Both the position numbers and the translations under genes were made by a program. DNA of 38,918 nt, from the NCBI GenBank assembly GCA_949287505.1, contig CASEGX010000072.1:1-38918 (forward strand). The letters are read 5' to 3'. This DNA comes from an uncultured Spirochaetales bacterium. GTDB taxonomy: Bacteria; Spirochaetota; Spirochaetia; Sphaerochaetales; Sphaerochaetaceae. Below are positions 32,747 through 38,918 of this stretch, one piece after another (position 1 is the stretch's first letter; every line of letters begins with the position of its first letter). The notes under the pieces are model-generated. The model was not told where the DNA came from and ran no database searches. It worked only from the letters and a program-made list of their open reading frames with translations.

Positions 32747-33548
32747 AAAAGAGCTTGAAAAAGCTGATGCCATAGTCATCGGAATAGGTGCAGGGATGTC
32801 GGCAGCATCCGGATTCGATTATTCTGGAGAACGCTTTGAGAATGTCTTCAGAGATTTCCATGCAAGGTATGGAATCACTGACATGTACTCCGGTGGCTTC
32901 TATCCGTTTCAGACTCTTGAGGAGTTCTGGGCATGGTGGTCGAGGATGATCTGGATCAACAGGTATACGGAAGAAATCGGAAAGCCATACTCCGATCTTC
33001 TCGCAATTGTCAGAGATAAAGAGTATTTCATCATAACGACAAATGTTGATCATCAGATCCAGAAGGCAGGCTTTGATAAGAAAAGGCTCTTTTACACCCA
33101 AGGGGATTACGGGCTTTTCCAGTGTTCTGAGCCTTGTCATCAGAAGACATATGACAACAAGTCAATCATAATGAGAATGCTTGATGAGCAGAAAGACATG
33201 CGGATTCCTTCTTCTCTTATCCCTCGCTATCCCGTATGCGGAAAACCAATGACGACAAACCTCCGGATTGATGACAGTTTTGTGCAGGATGAAGGATGGT
33301 ATGATGCGGCTTCAGAATATGAGAGTTTTCTGAATCGTCATAAAAACAGCCATGTACTTTTTCTTGAACTTGGAGTCGGGATGAACACCCCGGGAATCAT
33401 CAAGTATCCCTTCTGGCAGATGACCTATCAGAACCCGGAGGCGTTTTACGCCTGCGTCAACATGGGGGAAGCCTGGGCTCCGCGGGAGATTGGGGAGCGG
33501 TCTGTTTGTATAGATGGTGACATCGGTACGGTGTTGAGACAATTATAA
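32712..33548 (+). CDS. SirTM-class (class M) sirtuin, protein ADP-ribosyltransferase
   Basis: The 278-residue protein has the sirtuin NAD motif GAGMSAASGFDYSG and the ITTNVDHQIQKAGF motif, here without the deacetylase catalytic histidine in the usual position. The length and the link to a zinc macrodomain place it in SirTM, whose members ADP-ribosylate a lipoylated GcvH-like protein in other bacteria. Of the four zinc positions, C138, C142 and C176 are present, but the third is Y173 (RYPVCGKPM), where a Cys is expected. It is the last gene of the overlapping operon. Confidence 0.88.
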   Translation: MKDFSANIGKLEKELEKADAIVIGIGAGMSAASGFDYSGERFENVFRDFHARYGITDMYSGGFYPFQTLEEFWAWWSRMIWINRYTEEIGKPYSDLLAIVRDKEYFIITTNVDHQIQKAGFDKKRLFYTQGDYGLFQCSEPCHQKTYDNKSIIMRMLDEQKDMRIPSSLIPRYPVCGKPMTTNLRIDDSFVQDEGWYDAASEYESFLNRHKNSHVLFLELGVGMNTPGIIKYPFWQMTYQNPEAFYACVNMGEAWAPREIGERSVCIDGDIGTVLRQL

Positions 33549-33591
33549 GGCAGCAGATTCCATTTCTTCATCCGCCATATGGAACGCTGCC
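33549..33591 (+). terminator. Possible terminator hairpin after the sirtuin gene
   Basis: GGCAGC...TTCCAT (33549-33563) is inverted as ATGGAA...GCTGCC (33579-33591). The long stem with a small bulge directly follows the stop codon. There is no proper T-run, though a second small hairpin (TGCTTT/AAAGCA) follows. It may be a terminator or a 3' stabiliser. Confidence 0.45.
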
Positions 33592-33933
33592 TGCTTTCAA
33601 AAAGCATATAATTTTGAAATTAACTCCCTATAGATTGTGAAATCTTAAAACAGAAAAGTGAAAGAAGTTGCAAAAATCTTTTACAGGGGGTGTCAAATGG
33701 AGATTTGCCGGAATTTCTATTTGGATAAATTGATCCATAATCATCCTGCGCAGACTCCATCTTCTTTAAGATGGTGATAGCAGGAAGAATCTTCTAAAAT
33801 GCATATGAGGCGGAAACAGAGCCTTTGGAGAAAACATTCACATCCAAGTCTTCAGGTTTATCTTGAAGGTCGTTGGCTTAGGATGATATCCAATCTGGTT
33901 GTATGCGCTTTCCCATTAAGGAAGGCTGTGGTT
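33592..33933. other. Gene-poor stretch
   Basis: About 340 bases, between the sirtuin and radical SAM genes, hold no convincing gene. The only coding-like signal is the short fragment at 33696-33777. The base composition is more AT-rich than in the flanking genes. A decayed gene is the most likely content. Confidence 0.5.
33696..33777 (+). pseudogene. Possible N-terminal remnant of a DUF4143-type AAA ATPase
   Basis: An ATG after a GGGGG-rich SD-like sequence opens a 26-codon frame beginning MEICRNFYLDKLI, which resembles the usual start of AAA ATPases with a DUF4143 tail (M.I.R..YL.KLI). The expected Walker A (TGIRRCGKS) does not follow in frame. A loose MVIAGR echo appears in another frame near 33770. 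The match is too short to be firm. Confidence 0.25.
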
Positions 33934-34824
33934 TCAGCAAAGTGAATCCTGTTTTTCTGAGTTTTTCTTGACTTCTTCATGGAAGAAGTAATTCACTACA
34001 GCCGGAAGTGCAGTGAAGGGCCTGGCCAGGGAATCATCATCACGGATATACTCCAGGCCTTCTGTTTTGCAGAATTCTTTCAGTTCATCATTAAGTCTAA
34101 ACCAATAATTTCTATTCCCTTTTAGGTATATATCATCGTATAGGTAATATAAGTCTGGATGTTTACGCTTAATGAAATCAAGTATTACAGGTTTGTAGTC
34201 CCCTCTGAGGTTCAGGTTTTCAAGCCAAATGAGATTGCATTTATCCTTGCATTCCCTGATGATGGCTTTGCAGTCCGTTATTCCTGGAAAAATGGGGGAG
34301 ATGAAGCATGTTGTTCTTATTCCCTCTTCATGCAGCTTCTGCATTGCCTTGATCTTCCGTTCAATCGATACAGAACCATCCATGTCTTTTCTGAATTCCT
34401 CATCAAGTGTGTTGATGGAGAATGAGACTCTGGCAGCTGGGAAGGTTCTGATCAGGTCAATATCCCTGAGAACAAGATCCGATTTCGTTGCGATGCTTAT
34501 AAGGCAACCGCTTCCTTTCATCTCTTCAAGGAACTTCCTGGTCCTTCCATACTTTTCTTCTATAGGTTGGTATGGGTCCGTGACAGAACCGACGAAAACT
34601 TTCTTTCCCTCATATTTTTCTGTATGTTTCACTTCTGGCCAGAATTTCACATCGACAAAGCTGCCCCATGCTTCAGTGTGGTTTGTGAACCTCTTCATGA
34701 AAGAGGCATAGCAGTACCTGCAGCCATGAGTGCAACCTGTATAAGGATTCACTGAGTAATCAGCAACAGGAAGGTTTGATTTTGTTAAAATGCTTCTGAC
34801 GTCTATTCTTTTCTCTAGAATCAT
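33934..34824 (-). CDS. Radical SAM protein, SPL-like, mobile pair protein B type
   Basis: The 296-residue protein has the radical SAM cluster motif C31-x3-C35-x2-C38 (CTHGCRYCYA) and SPL-like features (SVNPYTGC, GSVTDPYQPIEE, ATKSDLVLRD). The overall pattern (SINTLDEEFRKDMD, SIERKIKAM, WLENLNLRG, VNYFFHEE) resembles the radical SAM mobile pair protein B family, whose function is unknown and which normally travels with a second radical SAM protein (A). No partner is adjacent, so it is solitary. A TATAAT (34845-34840) is 15 bases upstream. It is not expected to repair spore photoproduct. Confidence 0.8.
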   Translation of the reverse strand: MILEKRIDVRSILTKSNLPVADYSVNPYTGCTHGCRYCYASFMKRFTNHTEAWGSFVDVKFWPEVKHTEKYEGKKVFVGSVTDPYQPIEEKYGRTRKFLEEMKGSGCLISIATKSDLVLRDIDLIRTFPAARVSFSINTLDEEFRKDMDGSVSIERKIKAMQKLHEEGIRTTCFISPIFPGITDCKAIIRECKDKCNLIWLENLNLRGDYKPVILDFIKRKHPDLYYLYDDIYLKGNRNYWFRLNDELKEFCKTEGLEYIRDDDSLARPFTALPAVVNYFFHEEVKKNSEKQDSLC

Positions 34825-34962
34825 CTCTTTACGTATTGGATTATATTATCCGGCTACGCTGAAATAAAACAGCATCTTCTGCGAATTCTCGTATCATCAT
34901 TTCGTTATGTGCACCTGCAGATATGAAGAAAAATGGATATATTTCCGGCTTGATATCTCCGG

Positions 34963-35643
34963 TTAGATGAAAAACTTCCTGAAACCGAATGCATCCCTGA
35001 AGTCAAAATATCTGTCAAAGCATTTGCTGCACAGCCCGATCAGAGAGCCGTTTATCAGGGCACATAAGACTGTTCCAAGTTTCACTCCTTCGAAGCGCCC
35101 GAAGCCGATGAAAATGAATGACATGGCGATTGCACTCATGCAGCTGCAGCAATCGTATACTGTCTTTGTCTTGCTGATATCCAGGTTGAATCTTTCTGAT
35201 ATTTCCTTCACAAACAGCTCGTATGCTTCCGGTGATATATATGTATTGAACAGAAGCGATACTCCGATTGCGCATATGATCATTCCCGAGATATAGCATG
35301 CTGTCCTTATAGGAATACTATTTTCAGGGATGATATTCACTATTCTCATCATGATATCAAGCACAGTTCCATAAATGACGGCTGTTATGAATGAGAAAAG
35401 ATACTTGCGTTTGAATCTGTGTAAGACAACTGCAAGCACGATGATGAGAAATGCCTGCAAACAGTATTCTGCCATGCCGAAGGTGAACCAGTGCAGGTAT
35501 GATGATACTTCCAGATAAACAAGGTATGCAGGTGCGACAACCATCGACATGCCGAAATCTGCTCTTTCCATCAATGCAGTGCCCAAAGCAAGTGTGATTA
35601 ATCCGATAGCATATGCCATTTCCGTATAAAACGTTCTTCTCAT
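34963..35643 (-). CDS. YczE/YitT-like integral membrane protein
   Basis: The 226-residue protein has about six membrane segments, beginning RRTFYTEMAYAIGLITLALGTALM. The GMSMVVAPAYLVYLE segment is typical of the YczE/DUF6198 group. Function is unknown; relatives in Bacillus are tied to surfactin production in an unclear way. The ATG at 35643 follows AAGGAG; the longer frame upstream is not supported. Two perfect palindromes lie about 70-105 bases upstream, suggesting regulation. Confidence 0.8.
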   Translation of the reverse strand: MRRTFYTEMAYAIGLITLALGTALMERADFGMSMVVAPAYLVYLEVSSYLHWFTFGMAEYCLQAFLIIVLAVVLHRFKRKYLFSFITAVIYGTVLDIMMRIVNIIPENSIPIRTACYISGMIICAIGVSLLFNTYISPEAYELFVKEISERFNLDISKTKTVYDCCSCMSAIAMSFIFIGFGRFEGVKLGTVLCALINGSLIGLCSKCFDRYFDFRDAFGFRKFFI

Positions 35644-35714
35644 AAGAACTCCTTTCATAACTGACGTTTGATAAAGAAACGGCAAAAGATGTTTTTGATT
35701 TATATTAAGAATTC

Positions 35715-35748
35715 CAGAATCAATTGATTCTGTCTGCAATATATTGCA
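35715..35748. promoter_or_regulatory. Tandem perfect palindromes upstream of the YczE-like gene
   Basis: CAGAATCAATTGATTCTG (35715-35732) is an 18-bp perfect palindrome. TGCAATATATTGCA (35735-35748) is a 14-bp perfect one, two bases away. Their place upstream of a leftward gene suggests operators for a dimeric regulator. The rest of the 35644-35874 gap holds the terminator of the next gene and nothing else I can name. Confidence 0.6.
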
Positions 35749-35834
35749 AACCTGCAAACAAGTTTACTCTGTCCGTATCTGCATACGTATGATTGAGTGT
35801 CTTCATTTGGAATGAGCGTTATAGAAATGTTGCG

Positions 35835-35859
35835 AAAAACCCATTGGCTAGCCGATGGG
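35835..35859 (-). terminator. Intrinsic terminator of the zinc-ribbon PNPOx gene
   Basis: On the minus strand, CCCATCGGC (35859-35851) pairs with GCCAATGGG (35848-35840), with one mismatched/wobble pair and a 2-base tip. TTTTT (35839-35835) follows. It lies 15 bases after the stop codon. Confidence 0.85.
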
Positions 35860-35874
35860 ATGGAAGCAACAGAA

Positions 35875-36453
35875 TCAGAATGAAATGAGTGAAGACTGTC
35901 CGTCAATCCAGAGCTTTGCCTTCCTTGCAGAGAACATGATCAGGCAGTAGTTTTCATCATCAACTCCATAGGGATAGTAGCGGATGAAGAAATCCTTCCA
36001 GTATCGCCTGAGCATATCCTTTCCCGTAATGATTTTGGCTGTTCCTGTGAGGCTCACGCAGTCAGCTTCTCTCACGAAAGAGATTCCTGCTTTCGGATTG
36101 GCATTAAGATGCTTTGCTTTCTCTGAATATCTGAATGTCGTCATCCATAGCTTCCTTATCCCATCATGTGAGATGACATCGATTGCGACAGGACGGGGGA
36201 ATCCCTCTTCATCGATAGTCGAGAGTGTGACGTATCCGCATCTGTCGAGGATCCATGATGACTTGTCCACATCCCTCATCCAGCGTTTGAGGTTTTGATG
36301 ATGTTCAATGCCATCCTGATTACAGGTGAAGACGCCGCTCTTATAGCAGTGTATGCAGTAATCCTCGTTTCTGTGTCCGTCTCCGTGGGTACCGAAGAGG
36401 TCTGGTGAATCAATGACCGTGCCGCAGCTCTGGCAGATGTGTTTTTCTTCCAT
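35875..36453 (-). CDS. Zinc-ribbon plus PNPOx-like flavin-binding protein
   Basis: The 192-residue protein starts with a zinc-ribbon-like domain: CQSCG and YCIHCYKSG. Residues ~60-190 form a pyridoxamine phosphate oxidase-like split barrel (CGYVTLSTIDEEGFPRPVAID, WMTTFRYSEKAKHLNANPKAGISF). This domain pair is known in anaerobes and its substrate is unknown. The start is ATG 36453; upstream codons of the longer frame are antisense to the mobile element. No SD. A terminator follows. Confidence 0.87.
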   Translation of the reverse strand: MEEKHICQSCGTVIDSPDLFGTHGDGHRNEDYCIHCYKSGVFTCNQDGIEHHQNLKRWMRDVDKSSWILDRCGYVTLSTIDEEGFPRPVAIDVISHDGIRKLWMTTFRYSEKAKHLNANPKAGISFVREADCVSLTGTAKIITGKDMLRRYWKDFFIRYYPYGVDDENYCLIMFSARKAKLWIDGQSSLISF

Positions 36454-36490
36454 GCTGGAATGATAGCATTGATGATGCATAAAGAAAAAA

Positions 36491-36522
36491 GATTGATGAT
36501 TGCATATATGCATTATACAATC
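36491..36522 (+). promoter_or_regulatory. Palindrome-embedded promoter of the RHH-tnpA-tnpB operon
   Basis: TTGATG (36493-36498) and TACAAT (36516-36521) are 17 bases apart. They sit inside a symmetric structure: GATTG (36491-36495), perfect TGCATATATGCA (36501-36512) and CAATC (36518-36522). The RHH protein is the natural candidate to bind it. It could equally be the left-end hairpin that TnpA recognises. Confidence 0.6.
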
Positions 36523-36541
36523 TATGTATAAGGAGGCCAGA

Positions 36542-36724
36542 ATGGCACGGCCAAGATCGGAGAATGTCCAGATAAACATATCGATTCCGAACGAGTGGAA
36601 GAAGGAGCTTGAGAACCTTGCCAGGATATACTCGGTGGAGGAAGGGAGGACTGTCACGTTCCTCGACCTCATGAGAAGGGCGATAAAGGAGAAGTTCCAA
36701 TTGGGAGAGGGCGATGGCGAATGA
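36542..36724 (+). CDS. Ribbon-helix-helix (CopG/Arc-type) small protein
   Basis: The 60-residue protein has the RHH pattern: an N-terminal strand NVQINISIPNEW, then helix KKELENLARIYSVEEG and a second helix (FLDLMRRAIKEKF). AAGGAGG (36530-36536) precedes the ATG at 36542. It overlaps tnpA by 11 bases, so it is made with the transposase. RHH proteins dimerise and bind palindromic DNA, and a palindrome covers the promoter just upstream. I infer an autoregulator of transposition. Such a gene is not part of the classical IS605 layout. Confidence 0.8.
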   Translation: MARPRSENVQINISIPNEWKKELENLARIYSVEEGRTVTFLDLMRRAIKEKFQLGEGDGE

Positions 36725-37127
36725 TGGATACCACAGCGCATCGCATTCAAAATATCTCATCCAATATCATATCATCTGGTGCCCGAAGTTCAGGTTCGAG
36801 GTTCTTGAAGGAGACGTGGAGCATGAGCTGAAGAGGATTCTTGTGGACATATGCAGACGGTATGGATACTCGATAAAGGCGCTTGAGGTGATGGGCGACC
36901 ACATACACATATTCGTGGACTGTCCGCAGACTGTTGCGCCATGCGATGTCGTGAGGACGCTCAAGAGCATAAGCGCGGTTGAGCTGTTCAGGGCCTTTCC
37001 GAAGCTGAAGAGGTTCTATTCGAGATGCGGAGTCCTGTGGTCCCGGGGATATTTCATCTCATCGGTCGGGCATGTGAGCGAAGCGACAGTGAAGAGATAC
37101 ATAGAGGAGCAGAAGAGTGGCAAGTGA
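36714..37127 (+). CDS. tnpA: IS200/IS605-type Y1 transposase TnpA
   Basis: The 137-residue protein is a HUH single-strand transposase. The HxH metal motif is H63-I-H65 (GDHIHIF) and the catalytic tyrosine is Y129 (ATVKRYIEEQ). The opening KYLIQYHIIWCPKFR is typical, as is SRGYFISSVG. Length is normal and no inactivating change is seen. It would cut and rejoin single-stranded ends next to hairpins. It overlaps both neighbours by 11 bases. Confidence 0.94.
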   Translation: MANDGYHSASHSKYLIQYHIIWCPKFRFEVLEGDVEHELKRILVDICRRYGYSIKALEVMGDHIHIFVDCPQTVAPCDVVRTLKSISAVELFRAFPKLKRFYSRCGVLWSRGYFISSVGHVSEATVKRYIEEQKSGK

Positions 37128-38745
37128 GGACGCAAAGAAACAGCTTACGGCTTTCAGGAAAGAAAGCGGCAGGCATGTCTTCGTAATTGAGGCGGATATG
37201 AGGGAGGATGATAAGAGAAAGGTCTTCAATATCTCCAATAGGCTTCGGCTTGCAGGCAACGAGCTCACGGCATTGATGAGGAACAATATTGGACAGCTTC
37301 TCAGGACAAAGCGATACAGGAAGCTGAAGGCCCTCTATGGAAAGGCAGCCGAGAATGGTGACAGGAACCTGAAATCCAATCTCTCTGCACAGATGACGGC
37401 AGTGCAGGGTGAGCATGATGTCAGCTGGGATTATTGCCGAAAGGCCATGATACCAATCGGAAAGAAATATGGGCTCCTCAGTGTATTCGCCCTCACCCGG
37501 GCCGAGGATATCTGGAAAGGTGTCGAGAAAATCCTCTACGAAGATGGGAAGATGCTTCATTTCCAGAATAGAGGAGAGCTTCCGATACTCAGGGCCAAGC
37601 AGATTGAGCGGATCATAACGGTCAAGAACATTGATAATCATCTCGTCCTCTCATGCAATGGCATCGTCTTCACACCAATTGTCACTGACAGGTTCGAAAG
37701 AGACGAAATCGATGCAGTTCTGGAGTATTTGGCCAACAGCGACGAGGTTGATGCAAAGGCGGCAAAGCTCTTCAATGAGACAGGGGAACTTACAGACACA
37801 TACCGACCATGCTATGCCGCATTGAAGTGTGAGGAGATAAGGGGAAGGCTCAAAGTGTTCATCCATCTCACGATTGAAGGGAATGCAAAGCCCAAATTCA
37901 ATAAGGATGGGTCTCGTCGCCATAAGTATGGGACAGGGGTCATCGGCTGTGATATTGGAACACAGACGATTGCCTACACCTCCGCAAAAGGATGTGGTCT
38001 CAAGAACCTTGCAGAGAGGGGGAATGCGATAACAAAGAGCGAGAGAAGGGAAAGGATCCTCTTGAGGAAGCTTGACCGTTCAAGGAGGGCAATGAATCCG
38101 CAGAACTACAATGATGATGGCTCGGTGAAGGAAAGACAAAAGAGGTGGGCTTTCTCAAAGAACTACATCGAGGAGAGGAAAAAGCTTTCCGAACTCCAGA
38201 GGAAGAATTCCATAAACCGCCATCTTGCAATCCGGGAGGATGTGAATCATATAAGGAGCCTTGGCGATGTCTTCATTACCGAACCGAAGAATGCGAAGAA
38301 GCTGATGGTGAAGGCAAAGGAGACATCAGTCAACGAGAAGACAGGGAGGATGAACAGGAAGAGGAGATTCGGCAAGTCGATAAGGAACCGATGCCCGGGA
38401 TACTTCCAGAGCCATGCAGAGGATGTCTTCCTTTCAACCGGAGGGAAGTACCTTGAGGTTCCTTATGACTACAGGGCCTCGCAGTACGACCACACGAATG
38501 GGGAGTATGCGAAGCGCAAATTGTCACAGAGGCTGTTCCCGCTTTCAGATGGAACTGTGGTACAGAGGGACCTGTATTCATCGTTTCTTTTGTACTGTGC
38601 CTCAACAGATGAGGATGGACAATTGATTCTTGATGGGATGGATTGCATCAACAGCTTCACTTCCATCAACAGGATGCACGAAGGGGAGATTGAGAGGATA
38701 AGGCTTTCAGGGAAGAAGGTTCTCAACAGCGGAATAAGGGTTTGA
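37117..38745 (+). CDS. tnpB: TnpB-family RNA-guided nuclease-like protein, zinc-ribbon-less
   Basis: TnpB is the ancestor of Cas12, an RNA-guided DNA nuclease encoded by IS605-type elements. This one has 542 residues against ~400 in well-known members, with a long N-terminal region (~1-270). The RuvC triad is D279 (GCDIGTQ), E389 (FITEPKN) and D485 (VQRDLYSSF). The C4 zinc ribbon normally found between RuvC-II and III is missing: the region reads RASQYDHTNGEYAKRKLSQR and has one cysteine. It may be a separate TnpB lineage that kept activity. The start is GTG 37117 inside tnpA. Confidence 0.9.
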   Translation: MASEDAKKQLTAFRKESGRHVFVIEADMREDDKRKVFNISNRLRLAGNELTALMRNNIGQLLRTKRYRKLKALYGKAAENGDRNLKSNLSAQMTAVQGEHDVSWDYCRKAMIPIGKKYGLLSVFALTRAEDIWKGVEKILYEDGKMLHFQNRGELPILRAKQIERIITVKNIDNHLVLSCNGIVFTPIVTDRFERDEIDAVLEYLANSDEVDAKAAKLFNETGELTDTYRPCYAALKCEEIRGRLKVFIHLTIEGNAKPKFNKDGSRRHKYGTGVIGCDIGTQTIAYTSAKGCGLKNLAERGNAITKSERRERILLRKLDRSRRAMNPQNYNDDGSVKERQKRWAFSKNYIEERKKLSELQRKNSINRHLAIREDVNHIRSLGDVFITEPKNAKKLMVKAKETSVNEKTGRMNRKRRFGKSIRNRCPGYFQSHAEDVFLSTGGKYLEVPYDYRASQYDHTNGEYAKRKLSQRLFPLSDGTVVQRDLYSSFLLYCASTDEDGQLILDGMDCINSFTSINRMHEGEIERIRLSGKKVLNSGIRV

Positions 38746-38918
38746 TAAGGAGAAGGATAGAGCCTGAAGTAAAATGAAAGAAACAATATAGGGGAGCTGA
38801 CTGTCTCTCCTTGCCTGAAAAGGCAGAAGCCGGTCGTCAATGTGTCCGTCGGGATGCTTGGCCGGCAGTTCCGGTGCTCTGGGTGGCAGCCTTAATCCCA
38901 AAGCCTGAAAATGGTGTA
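38746..38918 (+). ncRNA. Candidate guide (omega) RNA and right end of the element
   Basis: No ORF is plausible after tnpB. Stem-loops are visible: GGGGAG/CTCTCC (38791-38810), TGCCT-GAAA-AGGCA with a GNRA-type loop (38812-38825), and a longer-range GCCGG/CCGGC (38829-38866). The 3' end of tnpB plus this tract is where omega RNAs map in other IS605 elements. The guide would come from sequence beyond the right end. Exact ends are unknown. Confidence 0.55.

Larger units (their letters stand above)
36491..38918 (+). mobile_element. IS200/IS605-type insertion element with extra RHH gene
   Basis: Three overlapping rightward genes (RHH, tnpA, tnpB) plus structured flanks form one element. The left end lies between the zinc-ribbon PNPOx start (36453) and the RHH gene. 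The palindrome at 36491 may be part of it. The right end lies at or past the end of the window. IS605-type elements have no terminal inverted repeats or target duplications, so the ends cannot be fixed from this sequence alone. Confidence 0.85.

Noticed and set aside
33934..34824. Spore photoproduct lyase
   Set aside because: It shares the SPL-like radical SAM core, but its sequence pattern fits the mobile-pair-B type better and nothing else points to a spore former.
35644..35757. 38 extra N-terminal residues on the YczE-like protein
   Set aside because: The extension lacks a start signal and crosses the promoter region; the ATG at 35643 has a clear AAGGAG.
37117..38745. TnpB-derived dead repressor (TldR) or a Cas12 effector
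   Set aside because: All three RuvC acids are present, so it is not obviously nuclease-dead, and there is no CRISPR array; an active tnpA is adjacent.

Overview
The window reads as ordinary chromosome from a diderm anaerobe, most likely a gut spirochete near Sphaerochaeta/Treponema. This is inferred from gene content and order, not from a marker-gene search. The pointers are the core block rpsT, HU, lnt, cinA, rho, rpmE; a Rho with a long charged N-terminal extension; a NIF-type NifS/NifU pair; and anaerobe enzymes such as an AOR-like protein, ferredoxin-type fusions, an Fe-dependent alcohol dehydrogenase and two radical/Fe-S proteins. No rRNA, tRNA or CRISPR array was seen.

Layout. 1-12.5 kb is housekeeping: a tRNA dihydrouridine synthase diverges from a PSP1/RicT-like gene, followed by rpsT, HU, lnt, cinA, rho, rpmE, a degenerate GHMP kinase, surE, a YcgN-like cysteine-cluster protein, nifS, nifU and a small HTH protein. 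12.5-20.5 kb holds a TGS-type nucleoside kinase, a DUF4186 protein, an AOR-like protein whose tail overlaps a YfcE-type phosphodiesterase antisense, a lysophospholipase-like hydrolase, a YihY/BrkB membrane protein, an unknown protein, and a CcdA-like transporter with a membrane-anchored thioredoxin. 20.6-29.9 kb is accessory: Fe-ADH, a Y-family polymerase with a YolD-like partner, a MATE transporter with a GrpB-cytidine deaminase fusion, an aldo/keto reductase with ferredoxin tail, Ogt, an XRE regulator, a GNAT and a nitrilase-family amidase.

30.0-33.5 kb is a compact stress-type locus: a tandem NTF2-like protein, then four overlapping genes encoding an Rrf2 regulator, a PNPOx-ferredoxin fusion, a zinc macrodomain and a SirTM-class sirtuin. 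The last two are the eraser and writer of reversible protein ADP-ribosylation. The usual substrate module (GcvH-L with LplA2) is absent here. The promoters of the NTF2-like gene and of the rrf2 operon share the same inverted repeat built around the -35 box, which suggests one Rrf2-controlled regulon.

33.5-36.5 kb carries a gene-poor stretch, a radical SAM protein of the mobile-pair-B type, a YczE-like membrane protein and a zinc-ribbon PNPOx protein. From about 36.49 kb to the window end is an IS200/IS605-type element. It has three overlapping genes: a ribbon-helix-helix protein, a Y1 (HUH) TnpA, and a 542-residue TnpB that keeps the RuvC D-E-D triad but lacks the usual zinc ribbon. Structured non-coding DNA after tnpB is the expected place for a guide (omega) RNA.

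A window-wide trait is that many first genes have no Shine-Dalgarno sequence but have a -10-like hexamer 6-12 bases before the start codon, suggesting leaderless transcripts. Genes with clear SD sequences (rpsT, rho, rpmE, rrf2 and others) provide the contrast.
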